Assembly (NCBI GenBank): GCA_028278605.1
Contig: JANQEB010000140.1
Coordinates: forward strand, 1 to 36,074
Direction: 5' to 3'
Length of the DNA: 36,074 bases
From: Candidatus Gastranaerophilales bacterium
Lineage (GTDB): Bacteria; Cyanobacteriota; Vampirovibrionia; Gastranaerophilales; UBA9971
Part shown: positions 24,877-32,332 of the stretch, piece by piece
Layout of the letters: each line of letters opens with the position of its first letter
How positions within the stretch are numbered: the stretch's first letter is position 1
Translations under genes and position numbers: made by a program
Notes under the pieces: model-generated
The model's database searches: none
What the model was told of the DNA's origin: nothing
What the model saw: only the letters and a program-made list of their open reading frames with translations

Positions 24877-25527
24877 CTAGAAAATATATCCAAATATCCT
24901 GTTAATTAAGCCTTCTGAGTCATGCCTTGATACTGTCCCGTTTCCGACGACTGCCAGCTGGAAGTTAGCGATGTTTGTAGACTGTACAGTACCTGCATTG
25001 GTAATAAAGCGGGGGTCAACTATTCCGCTTAGTATTACCTGTGTTTTTTCCCCGGCATTTATAGCAAGCTTCTTGCCCTGTATAACAAGGTTTCCGTTCG
25101 GCAAAACCTGTACAACCTGGGCTGTCATTGTATCTGTAATCTGAATGGTTCTTTCGGCGTTGGCCTGGTTTTGTGTAGTGGAAGCCCCCCCAAAGTCGTC
25201 CATATTGGGGATATCAACCCTTATACCTTCTCTGGCGCTGCTGAAAAGGTCATTTATTATTGTGCTAAAACTATCCTCCAGGCTGGAGTTAGAGTTTACA
25301 TTGAGAGAAAGGTCGTTTGTTATCTGTGCATCCTCGCTTATAACAACGGTTATAACATCCCCGATGGTTTTTGCGCGGACTGTGCTAAAAAGCGATTTTG
25401 GCTGCATTGGGTACACTGCCTGGGAAACTCCTGCTTGAAATAGAGATTCTGCTGATACACCCTGGCTTATTAGTGTTAGTGCTGCTAAGTATATTAATAT
25501 TTGTGATGATTTTTTGCTTTTAATCAT
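24877..25527 (-). CDS. flgH: Flagellar L-ring protein FlgH, without lipobox
   Basis: Outer-membrane ring of the flagellar basal body, 216 residues. Conserved marks: AKTIGDVITVVISEDAQITN (about 53-72), VVQVLPNGNLVIQGKK and VILSGIVDPRFITNAGTVQS, ending GLINRIFGYIF. The signal peptide (about 9-26, LIYLAALTLISQGVSA-ES) appears to be the signal-peptidase-I kind. The lipid-modified cysteine found in most FlgH proteins is missing, and the mature part has none near its start. The protein would therefore not be anchored by acylation. Neighbours flgA and flgI are in normal order. Confidence 0.94.
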   Translation of the reverse strand: MIKSKKSSQILIYLAALTLISQGVSAESLFQAGVSQAVYPMQPKSLFSTVRAKTIGDVITVVISEDAQITNDLSLNVNSNSSLEDSFSTIINDLFSSAREGIRVDIPNMDDFGGASTTQNQANAERTIQITDTMTAQVVQVLPNGNLVIQGKKLAINAGEKTQVILSGIVDPRFITNAGTVQSTNIANFQLAVVGNGTVSRHDSEGLINRIFGYIF

Positions 25528-25558
25528 TGTTTATCTCTCCTACCTTTGTCTTTTACCC

Positions 25559-26263
25559 CTAAATGTTTACTAAAACCAGGTTCTTGCCTATGATTTTACC
25601 TGTATAGTTTTTTTTGAACTTTTTACTTTTTACTTTTATAAAATCCCCGGTTTTACCGCTGGTAACTGCTGTACACGGAATTGTAACAGACACTGAGGGT
25701 GTTTTGAATATGACTGAGACCGGGCTGTTCCTGACTATTGTCGGAAGCGCCTGAATATCGTTGAGTTCTATGACTTCTCCGGGCTTAATATTTCTTCTTG
25801 CCATATACTGAGCAGGTTTGAAGTTCCTTCCCGGTAGTTTGGCCGGAGATAGAGTAATCTCCTGTTTTTCCTTTTTAAGGCTAGTCAGGGTTTCACCGCG
25901 TTTTATCCAGTCCCTGGCCACCCAGACACTGTCTTTAATAATTGTTATTTCGGCTCTTACACCAAAAGTTTTAACCTTTTTATTATTTACGTAAATACCT
26001 GCTTTTACGATTGATACTGTACTTAAGCTATTGATATTAGTCTTTATTTCGATTTTACCGTCAGGGATTTCTACTGTTTTATAGGGTATTGATTTGATAT
26101 TAACTTCTATATTGCCTTCATATTTATCTTTCAGGTTTTCAATAATGCTGTTTTTAACCTGTTCAGAGATAAATTGAGAATTCAAAACAGTGCTGTATGC
26201 CCCCGGATTGAATCCAAGAAGCATAATTGTTGAAAAAATGACTATGTTAAATAGTTTTCTCAA
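25559..26263 (-). CDS. flgA: P-ring assembly chaperone FlgA
   Basis: Periplasmic protein of 234 residues that helps FlgI assemble. Signal peptide at 1-24 (IVIFSTIMLLGF, cleavage near AYS-TV). The C-terminal SAF-like domain is visible in KPAQYMARRNIKPGEVIELN (about 147-166). VSVIFKTPSVSVTIPCTAVTSG and DFIKVKS follow, the usual end. It lies between flgG and flgH. Confidence 0.9.
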   Translation of the reverse strand: MRKLFNIVIFSTIMLLGFNPGAYSTVLNSQFISEQVKNSIIENLKDKYEGNIEVNIKSIPYKTVEIPDGKIEIKTNINSLSTVSIVKAGIYVNNKKVKTFGVRAEITIIKDSVWVARDWIKRGETLTSLKKEKQEITLSPAKLPGRNFKPAQYMARRNIKPGEVIELNDIQALPTIVRNSPVSVIFKTPSVSVTIPCTAVTSGKTGDFIKVKSKKFKKNYTGKIIGKNLVLVNI

Positions 26264-26280
26264 TTTGTCTTCTCCTTTTT

Positions 26281-26345
26281 ATCGTCATCCTCAGCAAAGC
26301 GAAGGTTCTCAGAGATTTTTCAGGGATAACCCCCTCAGAATGACC
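26281..26345. repeat. Interspersed repeat between flgG and flgA
   Basis: atcgtcatcctcagcaaagcgaagg at the left and ctcagaatgacca at the right form an inverted pair. It sits inside the operon, within the 98-base flgG-flgA gap. Confidence 0.55.
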
Positions 26346-26361
26346 AAAGTGATGTTAGCTA

Positions 26362-27147
26362 TTAACTCATGCGGTTAAGGATCTGGAGCAGGTTGTTTGA
26401 AGAGCTTATCAACTTGGAATTAGACTCAAAAGCACGTTCTGCCTGAATAAGATTAATTAATTCCTCTACCACATGGACATTTGAACCTTCCAGGAACCCC
26501 TGCTGAATTGAACCTAAACCATCCTGGCCCGGTTGGCTCTCAATAGGATTGCCGGAAGCTGAAGTTTCCGTATAAAGGTTTTTACCGATAGAGCTCAGGC
26601 CTGAGGGGTTTGGGAATTTAGTCAGGGTTAGTGCGCCTATTTCTGTCTGGGCTGGCTCGCCTGCTACCAGTACAGAAACTCTTCCGTCAGGTGTTACTGC
26701 TACTTCTGTTGCATCTATAGGAATAGCAACCTGAGGCTGGACTATCAACCCGTCACTGGTCGTTAATTGACCGTTTGAGTCAACTTTAAAGCTGCCGTCG
26801 CGTGTATATGCCGTTGAACCGTCATCGAGCAATACCTGGAAAAATCCGTCGCCTTCAATAGCAAGGTCAAAAGTTCCGCCTGTAGTCTTTAACACGCCTT
26901 CGCTAAACTCTTTCATTGTAGCTGATGGTTTTGTGCCGAGGCCTATCTGGATTCCCACGGGCTGTGTTGTACCCTGGAAAATCTGCGCGCCTGCCGGTTT
27001 TATTGTCTGCGACAATAAGTCCTGAAACTCGGCCCTTACTTTTTTATAACCTGATGTATTTACGTTGGCCAGGTTGTTTGATATTACGTCAATGTTTAGC
27101 TGTTGGGCTAACATCCCTGTTGCTGCTGTACTTAAAGACCTTAACAT
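26362..27147 (-). CDS. flgG: Flagellar distal rod protein FlgG
   Basis: Main distal-rod subunit, 261 residues, exported by the flagellar type III system. The N-terminus MLRSLSTAATGMLAQQLNID and NNLANVNTSGYKK (about 24-36) is the rod motif. GIQIGLGTKPSATMKEFSEG, then LKTTGGTFDLAIEGDGFFQV, are FlgG-specific in spacing. The C-terminus QGFLEGSNVHVVEELINLIQ with AERAFESNSKLI is standard. It follows flgF by 40 bases. Confidence 0.95.
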   Translation of the reverse strand: MLRSLSTAATGMLAQQLNIDVISNNLANVNTSGYKKVRAEFQDLLSQTIKPAGAQIFQGTTQPVGIQIGLGTKPSATMKEFSEGVLKTTGGTFDLAIEGDGFFQVLLDDGSTAYTRDGSFKVDSNGQLTTSDGLIVQPQVAIPIDATEVAVTPDGRVSVLVAGEPAQTEIGALTLTKFPNPSGLSSIGKNLYTETSASGNPIESQPGQDGLGSIQQGFLEGSNVHVVEELINLIQAERAFESNSKLISSSNNLLQILNRMS

Positions 27148-27187
27148 AAATTTCCTCCGCGTCTATCCTATTAATAAGCCTGATTTA

Positions 27188-27952
27188 TTACGTTGAAACC
27201 GTTCCCACTTCTGTAACTGTTTTTCTAAGTGTTCCATCACTGTCTCTTATTACTTTTGAAAGCACTTCATAAGTTCTTGAGCCTGTTATTGAGTCAATCA
27301 TGCTTTTTACAACGTTTGCATTTGAGGACTCAAGGTATCCCTGGGCGACATTGGGCCTTTCCATTTCTTCAGGTTTTGAACCCGGGTCGGTATTTTTAAA
27401 AAGACTGTGCCCGAAAGCTTTTAGCTTTGAAGCATCCTCAAAGTTGACTATTTTCAACTTTCCGATCTCTTCATTTCCGTACATTAGCCTGCCGTCTTCT
27501 GCTATGCACAGTTTAGACAGGTTTTGCTCAATGCTGATATTGATTTCACCCCCACTTTCTGATAGGACCTTATCCCCGGTTTTTGTTACTAAATCACCGT
27601 CTTCATTCAGGGTAAAATTGCCGTTTCTGGTATAAAATTCTCCGAGGCTGTTTTCTACAACGAAAAAGCCTTCGCCATTTATTGCAACATCAAGTGTTCT
27701 ATTTGTTTTTTTAAGGGAACCCTGACTAAAATCAAGGCTGGTAGTATCTATCATACTTCCAAGACTTAAGCTGCCTTTTGGAGCTATGTTTTGCCCTTGT
27801 GCGGGAATTTCCGCTTCCTCTATATTCCTGAAAGTAGGTATTAACTGTTTAAATGCAATAGTATTAACATTTGCCAGATTATTGGCAATGATATCGTTCT
27901 GGTCAATTATGCTTGCCATTCCTATTGCTGCTGTATCAATACCCTGAAGCAT
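27188..27952 (-). CDS. flgF: Flagellar proximal/distal rod protein FlgF
   Basis: Rod protein of 254 residues, a FlgG paralogue. NDIIANNLANVNTIAFKQL (about 19-37), then LDFSQGSLKKTNRTLDVAIN, GEGFFVVENSLGEFYTRNG and the C-terminal VAQGYLESSNANVVKSMIDS. It is less conserved and precedes flgG, the usual flgF position, which is why I call it FlgF rather than a second FlgG. Confidence 0.9.
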   Translation of the reverse strand: MLQGIDTAAIGMASIIDQNDIIANNLANVNTIAFKQLIPTFRNIEEAEIPAQGQNIAPKGSLSLGSMIDTTSLDFSQGSLKKTNRTLDVAINGEGFFVVENSLGEFYTRNGNFTLNEDGDLVTKTGDKVLSESGGEINISIEQNLSKLCIAEDGRLMYGNEEIGKLKIVNFEDASKLKAFGHSLFKNTDPGSKPEEMERPNVAQGYLESSNANVVKSMIDSITGSRTYEVLSKVIRDSDGTLRKTVTEVGTVST

Positions 27953-27976
27953 TTTTACCTCCTGATTTGCCGGATA

Positions 27977-28537
27977 TTAAAGATTTTCCCTTAATTTCAG
28001 CACTTTTTTTACATAGTCCTGTGTTTCGCTAAACGGCGGGATTCCCCCGTACTTATTTACATTCTCAGGACCTGCGTTATAAGCTGCCAGGCCCAGTTCA
28101 ACCGAGCCGTATTGACTTATCAATTTTTTAAGATATTTTGTACCCCCTGATATGTTTTGTTCCGGGTCAAACCGGTTTTCTATCCCCAGGCTTGCTGCGG
28201 TTTTTGGCATTAACTGCATTAAACCGCCGGCTCCTGCCGGGGAAACAGCATTTTTGTCAAACGCTGATTCTGCCTGGATTACCGCATTTACAAGACCGGC
28301 ATCAAGGCCGTTTTCCTTTGAGTATTTGTTGATAAGCTGTTTAATGTCTTTTCTGTCAATATTTTCCGGCAGGCCTGGCTTTGTTTCCTCGAGTTTTTCG
28401 TGGAGAACTTTATCAAAAGCCTTTACCTGAGTGTCATTATCAGGATTTAACCGGTCAATTTTTTGCCGGATAATACTGATACGGCTTTCGACTTCCCTAA
28501 TACGGGCCAGAGTTATGTCCAGGCTTTCTATGCTCAT
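27977..28537 (-). CDS. Lytic transglycosylase (SLT domain), first gene of flagellar operon
   Basis: Peptidoglycan-cleaving enzyme of 186 residues. An N-terminal coiled-coil-like segment (1-50) leads to the SLT domain: VNAVIQAESAFDKNAVSPAG with catalytic E90, GLMQLMPKTAASLGI and AAYNAGPENV (151-160). No signal peptide is visible, and the N-terminus is polar. Because it leads the flg operon and FlgJ lacks its hydrolase half, it probably opens the wall for rod passage and may be exported by the flagellar system. GGGGTAGG precedes the ATG. Confidence 0.9.
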   Translation of the reverse strand: MSIESLDITLARIREVESRISIIRQKIDRLNPDNDTQVKAFDKVLHEKLEETKPGLPENIDRKDIKQLINKYSKENGLDAGLVNAVIQAESAFDKNAVSPAGAGGLMQLMPKTAASLGIENRFDPEQNISGGTKYLKKLISQYGSVELGLAAYNAGPENVNKYGGIPPFSETQDYVKKVLKLRENL

Positions 28538-28996
28538 CCTACCCCAATTTTAGTTATAATTACCCACACGTTACTATTTAAGGTACAACATCAGATGTAT
28601 CTTATCATCCATCGCCAGGTGTATATAGAAATTTTGCACTAAATCTGAAGGTTAATTTTAGGGTAAAAAGTATTATAAGTTTAAATTTGGCGTTAAGAAA
28701 AAATGGTTATATCAAAAATGAGTTAGCTTATTTTAGTTTGCGAATGCAAAAGTGTTAGAGGGTGTCTGAAAAGTATGTTACAATATCAAGCTATCATTTT
28801 AAGCAACGCCGCATCCGTCATTGCGAGGCATTATAGCCTTGCTGTTAAGCCGGAAAATCAACATCCGAAGCGAAGCAGGCGGGCTCTGCCGGGAATGAAC
28901 ATTTTTTCCCGCTGGCATATTGTCCGTATTTTAGCAGGTAAAGTCTTGCCAGCACACAAAAGGTTGATGGGTAGAAAATAACAAAATTTTTGTTAC
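28538..28996. repeat. Gap between rplK and the flagellar operon, with repeat
   Basis: No gene is seen in these 459 bases. 28817-28900 is another inverted-repeat unit (gtcattgcgagg left, cgggaatgaac right). tgagttagcttattttagt near 28724 echoes actaactcattttagt at 11780. The flagellar-operon promoter should lie at about 28560-28700 on the minus strand. A tataat at 28677-28672 is present, but no convincing -35 or sigma-28 box was found. Confidence 0.6.
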
Positions 28997-29422
28997 CTAC
29001 TCCTGAACAGTAATACCCATGCTGCGTGCGGAGCCTTTTACCATTTCCATTGCAGCTTCAATTGTAGTTGCGTTAAGATCAGGCATTTTTGTTTTTGCAA
29101 TTTCTTCTATCTGGATTAAAGTTATGCTTCCGACCTTGTCTTTATTAGGTACAGAAGAACCTTTTTCCACACCGGCAGCTTTCTGGATAAGCTGTGAAAC
29201 CGGCGGGGTTTTTGTAATAAACGAAAATGACCTGTCTTCATAAACTTCGATCACAACAGGAATGATGCTGCCTGCCATGTCCTGTGTCTGGGCATTATAC
29301 TGCTTGCAGAAGTCCATAATATTTACACCGTGTTGACCTAAAGCAGGGCCGATCGGCGGTGAGGGATTTGCTTTGCCCGCCGGAATCTGAAGTTTTATAA
29401 GCGCCATTACTTTTTTTGCCAT
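28997..29422 (-). CDS. rplK: 50S ribosomal protein L11
   Basis: Ribosomal protein of the GTPase-associated centre, 141 residues, normal length. [20 protein letters not shown], then [20 protein letters not shown], and the C-terminal RNA-binding domain with [20 protein letters not shown] and SARSMGI. It follows nusG after a repeat-filled 114-base gap. The usual next genes rplA, rplJ and rplL are absent downstream. Confidence 0.97.
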   Translation of the reverse strand: MAKKVMALIKLQIPAGKANPSPPIGPALGQHGVNIMDFCKQYNAQTQDMAGSIIPVVIEVYEDRSFSFITKTPPVSQLIQKAAGVEKGSSVPNKDKVGSITLIQIEEIAKTKMPDLNATTIEAAMEMVKGSARSMGITVQE

Positions 29423-29453
29423 TTTTATTACCTTTCTTTGTATTTTTTTAGAT

Positions 29454-29535
29454 CGTCATTCTGAGCTTTTTACACGTCATTCTGAGCGAAGCGAAGAATC
29501 TCAATCCTTTTATCAATAGGCCCTTCAGGGTAACG
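29454..29535. repeat. Interspersed repeat between nusG and rplK
   Basis: gatcgtcattctgag at the left and the inverted-like ccttcagggtaacgatc at the right frame cgtcattctgagcgaagcgaag. The right end reaches the nusG stop codon (29537-29539). No coding capacity. Confidence 0.6.
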
Positions 29536-29536
29536 A

Positions 29537-30079
29537 TCAGTCTTGTTTTTGAATTTGATTATATTCCAGCTCCACGGGAGTGTCGCGCCCGAAAATTGAT
29601 ACCATAGCGCGAAGCTTTTCTTTATCAGGGTAAACTTCCATAACATCGCCGACAAAATCAGCAAACGGGCCGGTGATGATATTAACCTTGTCCCCAACCT
29701 TGATATCAAGTTCAACTTTTGTAGGAAGGGCCTGGGTTTTACGCAGGATTTTATTAATCTCAGCGTCCCTGGCAGGGATTGGTTTTCTTTCCGCGCCTAC
29801 AAATTTGGTAACTCCCGGAGTATGTCTTACTACGTACCAGCTATCGTCGTCCATTATCATTTCAACAAGCACATAGCCCGGGAAAATCTTTTCTTCCTTA
29901 TCCTGGCGTTTTCCGTCTTTTACTTTTGTTACCGATTTTTGAGGAACCTCTACCTTAAAGATCTTGTGTCCAAGGTTCATATACTCAACACGTTTTTCAA
30001 GGTTAACTTTAACTTTGTTTTCATGTCCTGAGTAGGTGTGAACTATATACCATCTCTTCTTTTTTTCCTGTTGATTCAT
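29537..30079 (-). CDS. nusG: Transcription elongation/antitermination factor NusG
   Basis: RNA-polymerase-binding factor, 180 residues. The NGN domain opens with KRWYIVHTYSGHENKVKVNL. KIFPGYVLVEMIMDDDSWYV and RHTPGVTKFVG follow. The KOW domain is DIKVGDKVNIITGPFADFVG with the ribosome/Rho-contacting face. Downstream of secE by five bases, as in most bacteria. Confidence 0.97.
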   Translation of the reverse strand: MNQQEKKKRWYIVHTYSGHENKVKVNLEKRVEYMNLGHKIFKVEVPQKSVTKVKDGKRQDKEEKIFPGYVLVEMIMDDDSWYVVRHTPGVTKFVGAERKPIPARDAEINKILRKTQALPTKVELDIKVGDKVNIITGPFADFVGDVMEVYPDKEKLRAMVSIFGRDTPVELEYNQIQKQD

Positions 30080-30084
30080 AAGCT

Positions 30085-30303
30085 TTATCCACCCGGTATT
30101 AATCCAAACACAAATTCAAAAAGCACATCATAAACGTAGACCAGCAGCGTAAAGAAGAATACAACAACAAGCACAATAATTGTTTCGACTCCGACCTGCT
30201 TTTTTTCGGGCCATGTAATTTTATCCCATTCAGCTCGTACACCTTTAAGATAAGTAGTTACATTTTCTTTAACTGTAAGTTCTTCTTTTTTGGTATCGCT
30301 CAT
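30085..30303 (-). CDS. secE: Protein translocase subunit SecE
   Basis: Single-helix subunit of the SecYEG translocon, 72 residues. VRAEWDKITWPEKKQV (about 23-38) is the conserved amphipathic segment, followed by one transmembrane helix (about 41-66). Short type, as in Gram-positives and many candidate phyla, unlike the three-helix E. coli form. Followed by nusG. Confidence 0.95.
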   Translation of the reverse strand: MSDTKKEELTVKENVTTYLKGVRAEWDKITWPEKKQVGVETIIVLVVVFFFTLLVYVYDVLFEFVFGLIPGG

Positions 30304-30374
30304 TTTTGTCCCTTTTTTTTATATTCAAACTTCTATGAGAGAGTTATTCCCCCTGAAGTAATTTGTTTAAAAAA

Positions 30375-30447
30375 CGCGTCCTGTAGGACTTGAACCCACG
30401 ACATCCGGTTTTGGAGACCGACGTTCTACCAACTGAACTAAGGACGC
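30375..30447 (-). tRNA. trnW: tRNA-Trp (anticodon CCA)
   Basis: 73-base cloverleaf read on the minus strand: acceptor gcgtcct / aggacgc, D-arm gttcagttggtagaac, anticodon loop ctccaaa (CCA), T-arm with gttcaagt, and discriminator G as expected for Trp. CCA is not encoded. Between rpmG and secE, the standard place. Confidence 0.95.
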
Positions 30448-30460
30448 CTGTTTTTAGATG

Positions 30461-30534
30461 CATCCTGAGAAACCATTGCCTTGTTCAGAAGATTCTTTGT
30501 CCACTCCTCTGGTCAGGGTGGTCTCAGAATGACG
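30461..30534. repeat. Interspersed repeat between rpmG and tRNA-Trp
   Basis: catcctgaga at the left and tctcagaatgacg at the right form an inverted pair around a short loop region. Same class as the copies in the flg and nusG operons. Confidence 0.6.
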
Positions 30535-30539
30535 TGCTT

Positions 30540-30710
30540 CTATTTTGTTTCTTTATGGAGCGTGTGTTTTTTGCAGAAAGGGCAGTATTTTTTAAGTTCA
30601 ATCCTTCCGGCCGTATTTTTTTTGTTTTTCCTGGTTGTGTAGTTACGGCGTTTACAATCACTTTCGCCGCAAGCCATAATTGTAAGTCTGTCGTTTTTTT
30701 TCAGTCCCAT
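30540..30710 (-). CDS. rpmG: 50S ribosomal protein L33
   Basis: Small zinc-ribbon ribosomal protein, 56 residues from the chosen ATG at 30710. The C-terminus [20 protein letters not shown] then HKETK is diagnostic. The second cysteine pair (CPFC) is present; the first is C-x4-C (CGESDC) rather than C-x2-C. The frame is open 15 codons further upstream, but AAGG before the inner ATG and family length favour 30710. Starts the rpmG-trnW-secE-nusG-rplK block. Confidence 0.9.
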   Translation of the reverse strand: MGLKKNDRLTIMACGESDCKRRNYTTRKNKKNTAGRIELKKYCPFCKKHTLHKETK

Positions 30711-31093
30711 AATTTTCAACCTTGTAATTTTTATGCACACCTGAAAATCAGGCATTTTAAAACAGGGGTATTATCCCTGTTGATTTTATTTTATACCAAA
30801 AACAGTTTTTAAATACAAGTTTTTTCGTAACTACTCAGGTACCTGTACTGCAAAAATTTTTCAAAATCGCCCGCCACGCCCTCCCTGATTGAGGTTAAAG
30901 GACTTCGCCCTTTAACAATTCTATATAGATTTTGAAAAATTTTTAATTTCATAGGCCTGAGCAGTTACATTTTTTCTTTAAGCAGGGTAGGAAAAAGAAA
31001 ATTGCGGCAGTGGTGTTTTTTGTCCTGATATCATTGTGAGAAGTGAAACGAGAGGGAAAACCATTTGATATTGGGGTGTCCGTGTCAAATAAT
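30711..31093. repeat. Gap with a complete inverted-repeat element and a repeat fragment
   Basis: No gene is visible. It holds the element at 30827-30968 and, at about 31002-31056, a degenerate half of family 1 (gcggcagtggtgt, then atcattgtgag). cagggg-tattat-ccctg at 30760-30780 is a small hairpin upstream of rpmG. Confidence 0.6.
30827..30968. mobile_element. MITE-like element (family 2)
   Basis: A 142-base unit with 13-base terminal inverted repeats gtaactactcagg (30827-30839) and cctgagcagttac (30956-30968), one mismatch. A second inverted pair lies inside (aaaaatttttcaaaatc against gattttgaaaaattttt). The centre has a hairpin, gttaaagg-acttcg-ccctttaac. Non-coding. A solo end, ggtaactactcag, sits at about 7818. 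Confidence 0.65.
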
Positions 31094-32332
31094 TCAATAC
31101 ATTTTTTTCATCAAATTAAAATATTTATCGTAATAAACTTCCTGGTTATAGACCTCTTCAACTTTTTTTCTGCCGCTTTTTCCCATATTAATTGCCATTT
31201 CCCGGTCGTTAACAAGGTTAATCATTGCCTGGCTTAGTTGTTGAACATTTTTAGGCTCAAATAAAATGCCATTAACATTATGATCCACAATCTCAGGTAT
31301 AGCAGCAATATTAGTTGCAATTACCGCCTTTCCATATAGGAATGACTCAAGAATCGTTCTTCCAAACGCCTCAAACCAGTTACAGGGAAGAATTACAGCG
31401 TTGCATCCCCTGTAAGCCTCATCAAGGGCCTGCCCGCTCAGGTAGCCTCTAAAAATAACGTTATTCAGCCTCAGCTCAGCAACCAGCTCCTTTAGCCGTT
31501 GCATGTCATAACCGGTTCCTACAATTTGCAGTTTGATATCCTCGGGAATGTTTTGCATGGCTTCTATGAGGGTATTTATGTCTTTTTCACGGTCAACTCT
31601 GCCCACGTAGAGAAAATATCCTGAATTTTCATAACCGGCCTTGATATTAAACTTATCCCTGTCTATAAAATGGCTAATAACGCTGGTTTTTTCCTCAGGT
31701 GCGCCTGCTCTGACTGCCAGGTCTCGTATCGCCCTGCTCGGGCAAATAATTGAGCTGACTTTATCAAAAATTTTTAACTTTCGGTTAAAGAGAAGATTTA
31801 ACGAGGCTAAAACACTTGCTTTCAGGCTGTTTTCCTTGCATTTTCTGGTTATACATGGTATTGGGCTGCCTTTAATGCAGGGTTCATCGTGGCAGTAGTT
31901 TTCTCCGTATGACAAAGTCGCACCCGGACAGAACAGTCTGGGATCGTGAATATATAAAACTGTTGGTATATTTAGCTCTTTACAGGCATCGAGTACTGAA
32001 TAAGTAAGGTGGAACTGAACATTATGAACACTAACAACATCAGGTTTTATGTCTTTTAAGTATTCAATAAGGTTGTTTTTGGCTTTATGGTTATAAAACG
32101 TACTCATAATACCTGTTAAGTCCTTTATAGAAAGACTTCTTTTGTGGAAAAATTCCGGAAAGTACTTTGCATATTGATAATCTTGCTCAAAATAGGATTC
32201 TTTGTCAGTTGAGTAGTAAAAAACCTCGTGGCCTTTTTCCCTCATAAGCAAGCTTATGAGTTGTATGGAGTTCTCGGCCCCGCCGTATGCGGTGAAAAAA
32301 TTATTTACGTACAGTATTTTCAACTTGCTCAT
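31094..32332 (-). CDS. Family 4 glycosyltransferase (third of three paralogues)
   Basis: GT-B glycosyltransferase of 412 residues. An N-terminal acceptor domain starts LKILYVNNFFTAYGGAENS. A cysteine cluster follows near 140-170 (CPGATLSYGENYCHDEPC, then two further cysteines). The C-terminal donor domain has FLYVGRVDREKDINTLIEA and the E-x7-E pair in WFEAFGRTILESFLYG. Substrates unknown; it probably adds sugars to a surface glycan. It overlaps the preceding GT4 gene by 32 bases and is the last of the cluster. Confidence 0.92.
   Translation of the reverse strand: MSKLKILYVNNFFTAYGGAENSIQLISLLMREKGHEVFYYSTDKESYFEQDYQYAKYFPEFFHKRSLSIKDLTGIMSTFYNHKAKNNLIEYLKDIKPDVVSVHNVQFHLTYSVLDACKELNIPTVLYIHDPRLFCPGATLSYGENYCHDEPCIKGSPIPCITRKCKENSLKASVLASLNLLFNRKLKIFDKVSSIICPSRAIRDLAVRAGAPEEKTSVISHFIDRDKFNIKAGYENSGYFLYVGRVDREKDINTLIEAMQNIPEDIKLQIVGTGYDMQRLKELVAELRLNNVIFRGYLSGQALDEAYRGCNAVILPCNWFEAFGRTILESFLYGKAVIATNIAAIPEIVDHNVNGILFEPKNVQQLSQAMINLVNDREMAINMGKSGRKKVEEVYNQEVYYDKYFNLMKKMY

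Noticed and set aside
28775-28981. 68-residue plus-strand frame in the rplK-flagellar gap
   Set aside because: Made up of repeat sequence with no ribosome site or family resemblance.
30711-30755. 15-codon N-terminal extension of rpmG
   Set aside because: L33 proteins begin close to the inner ATG, and AAGG precedes it; the extension covers a small hairpin region.
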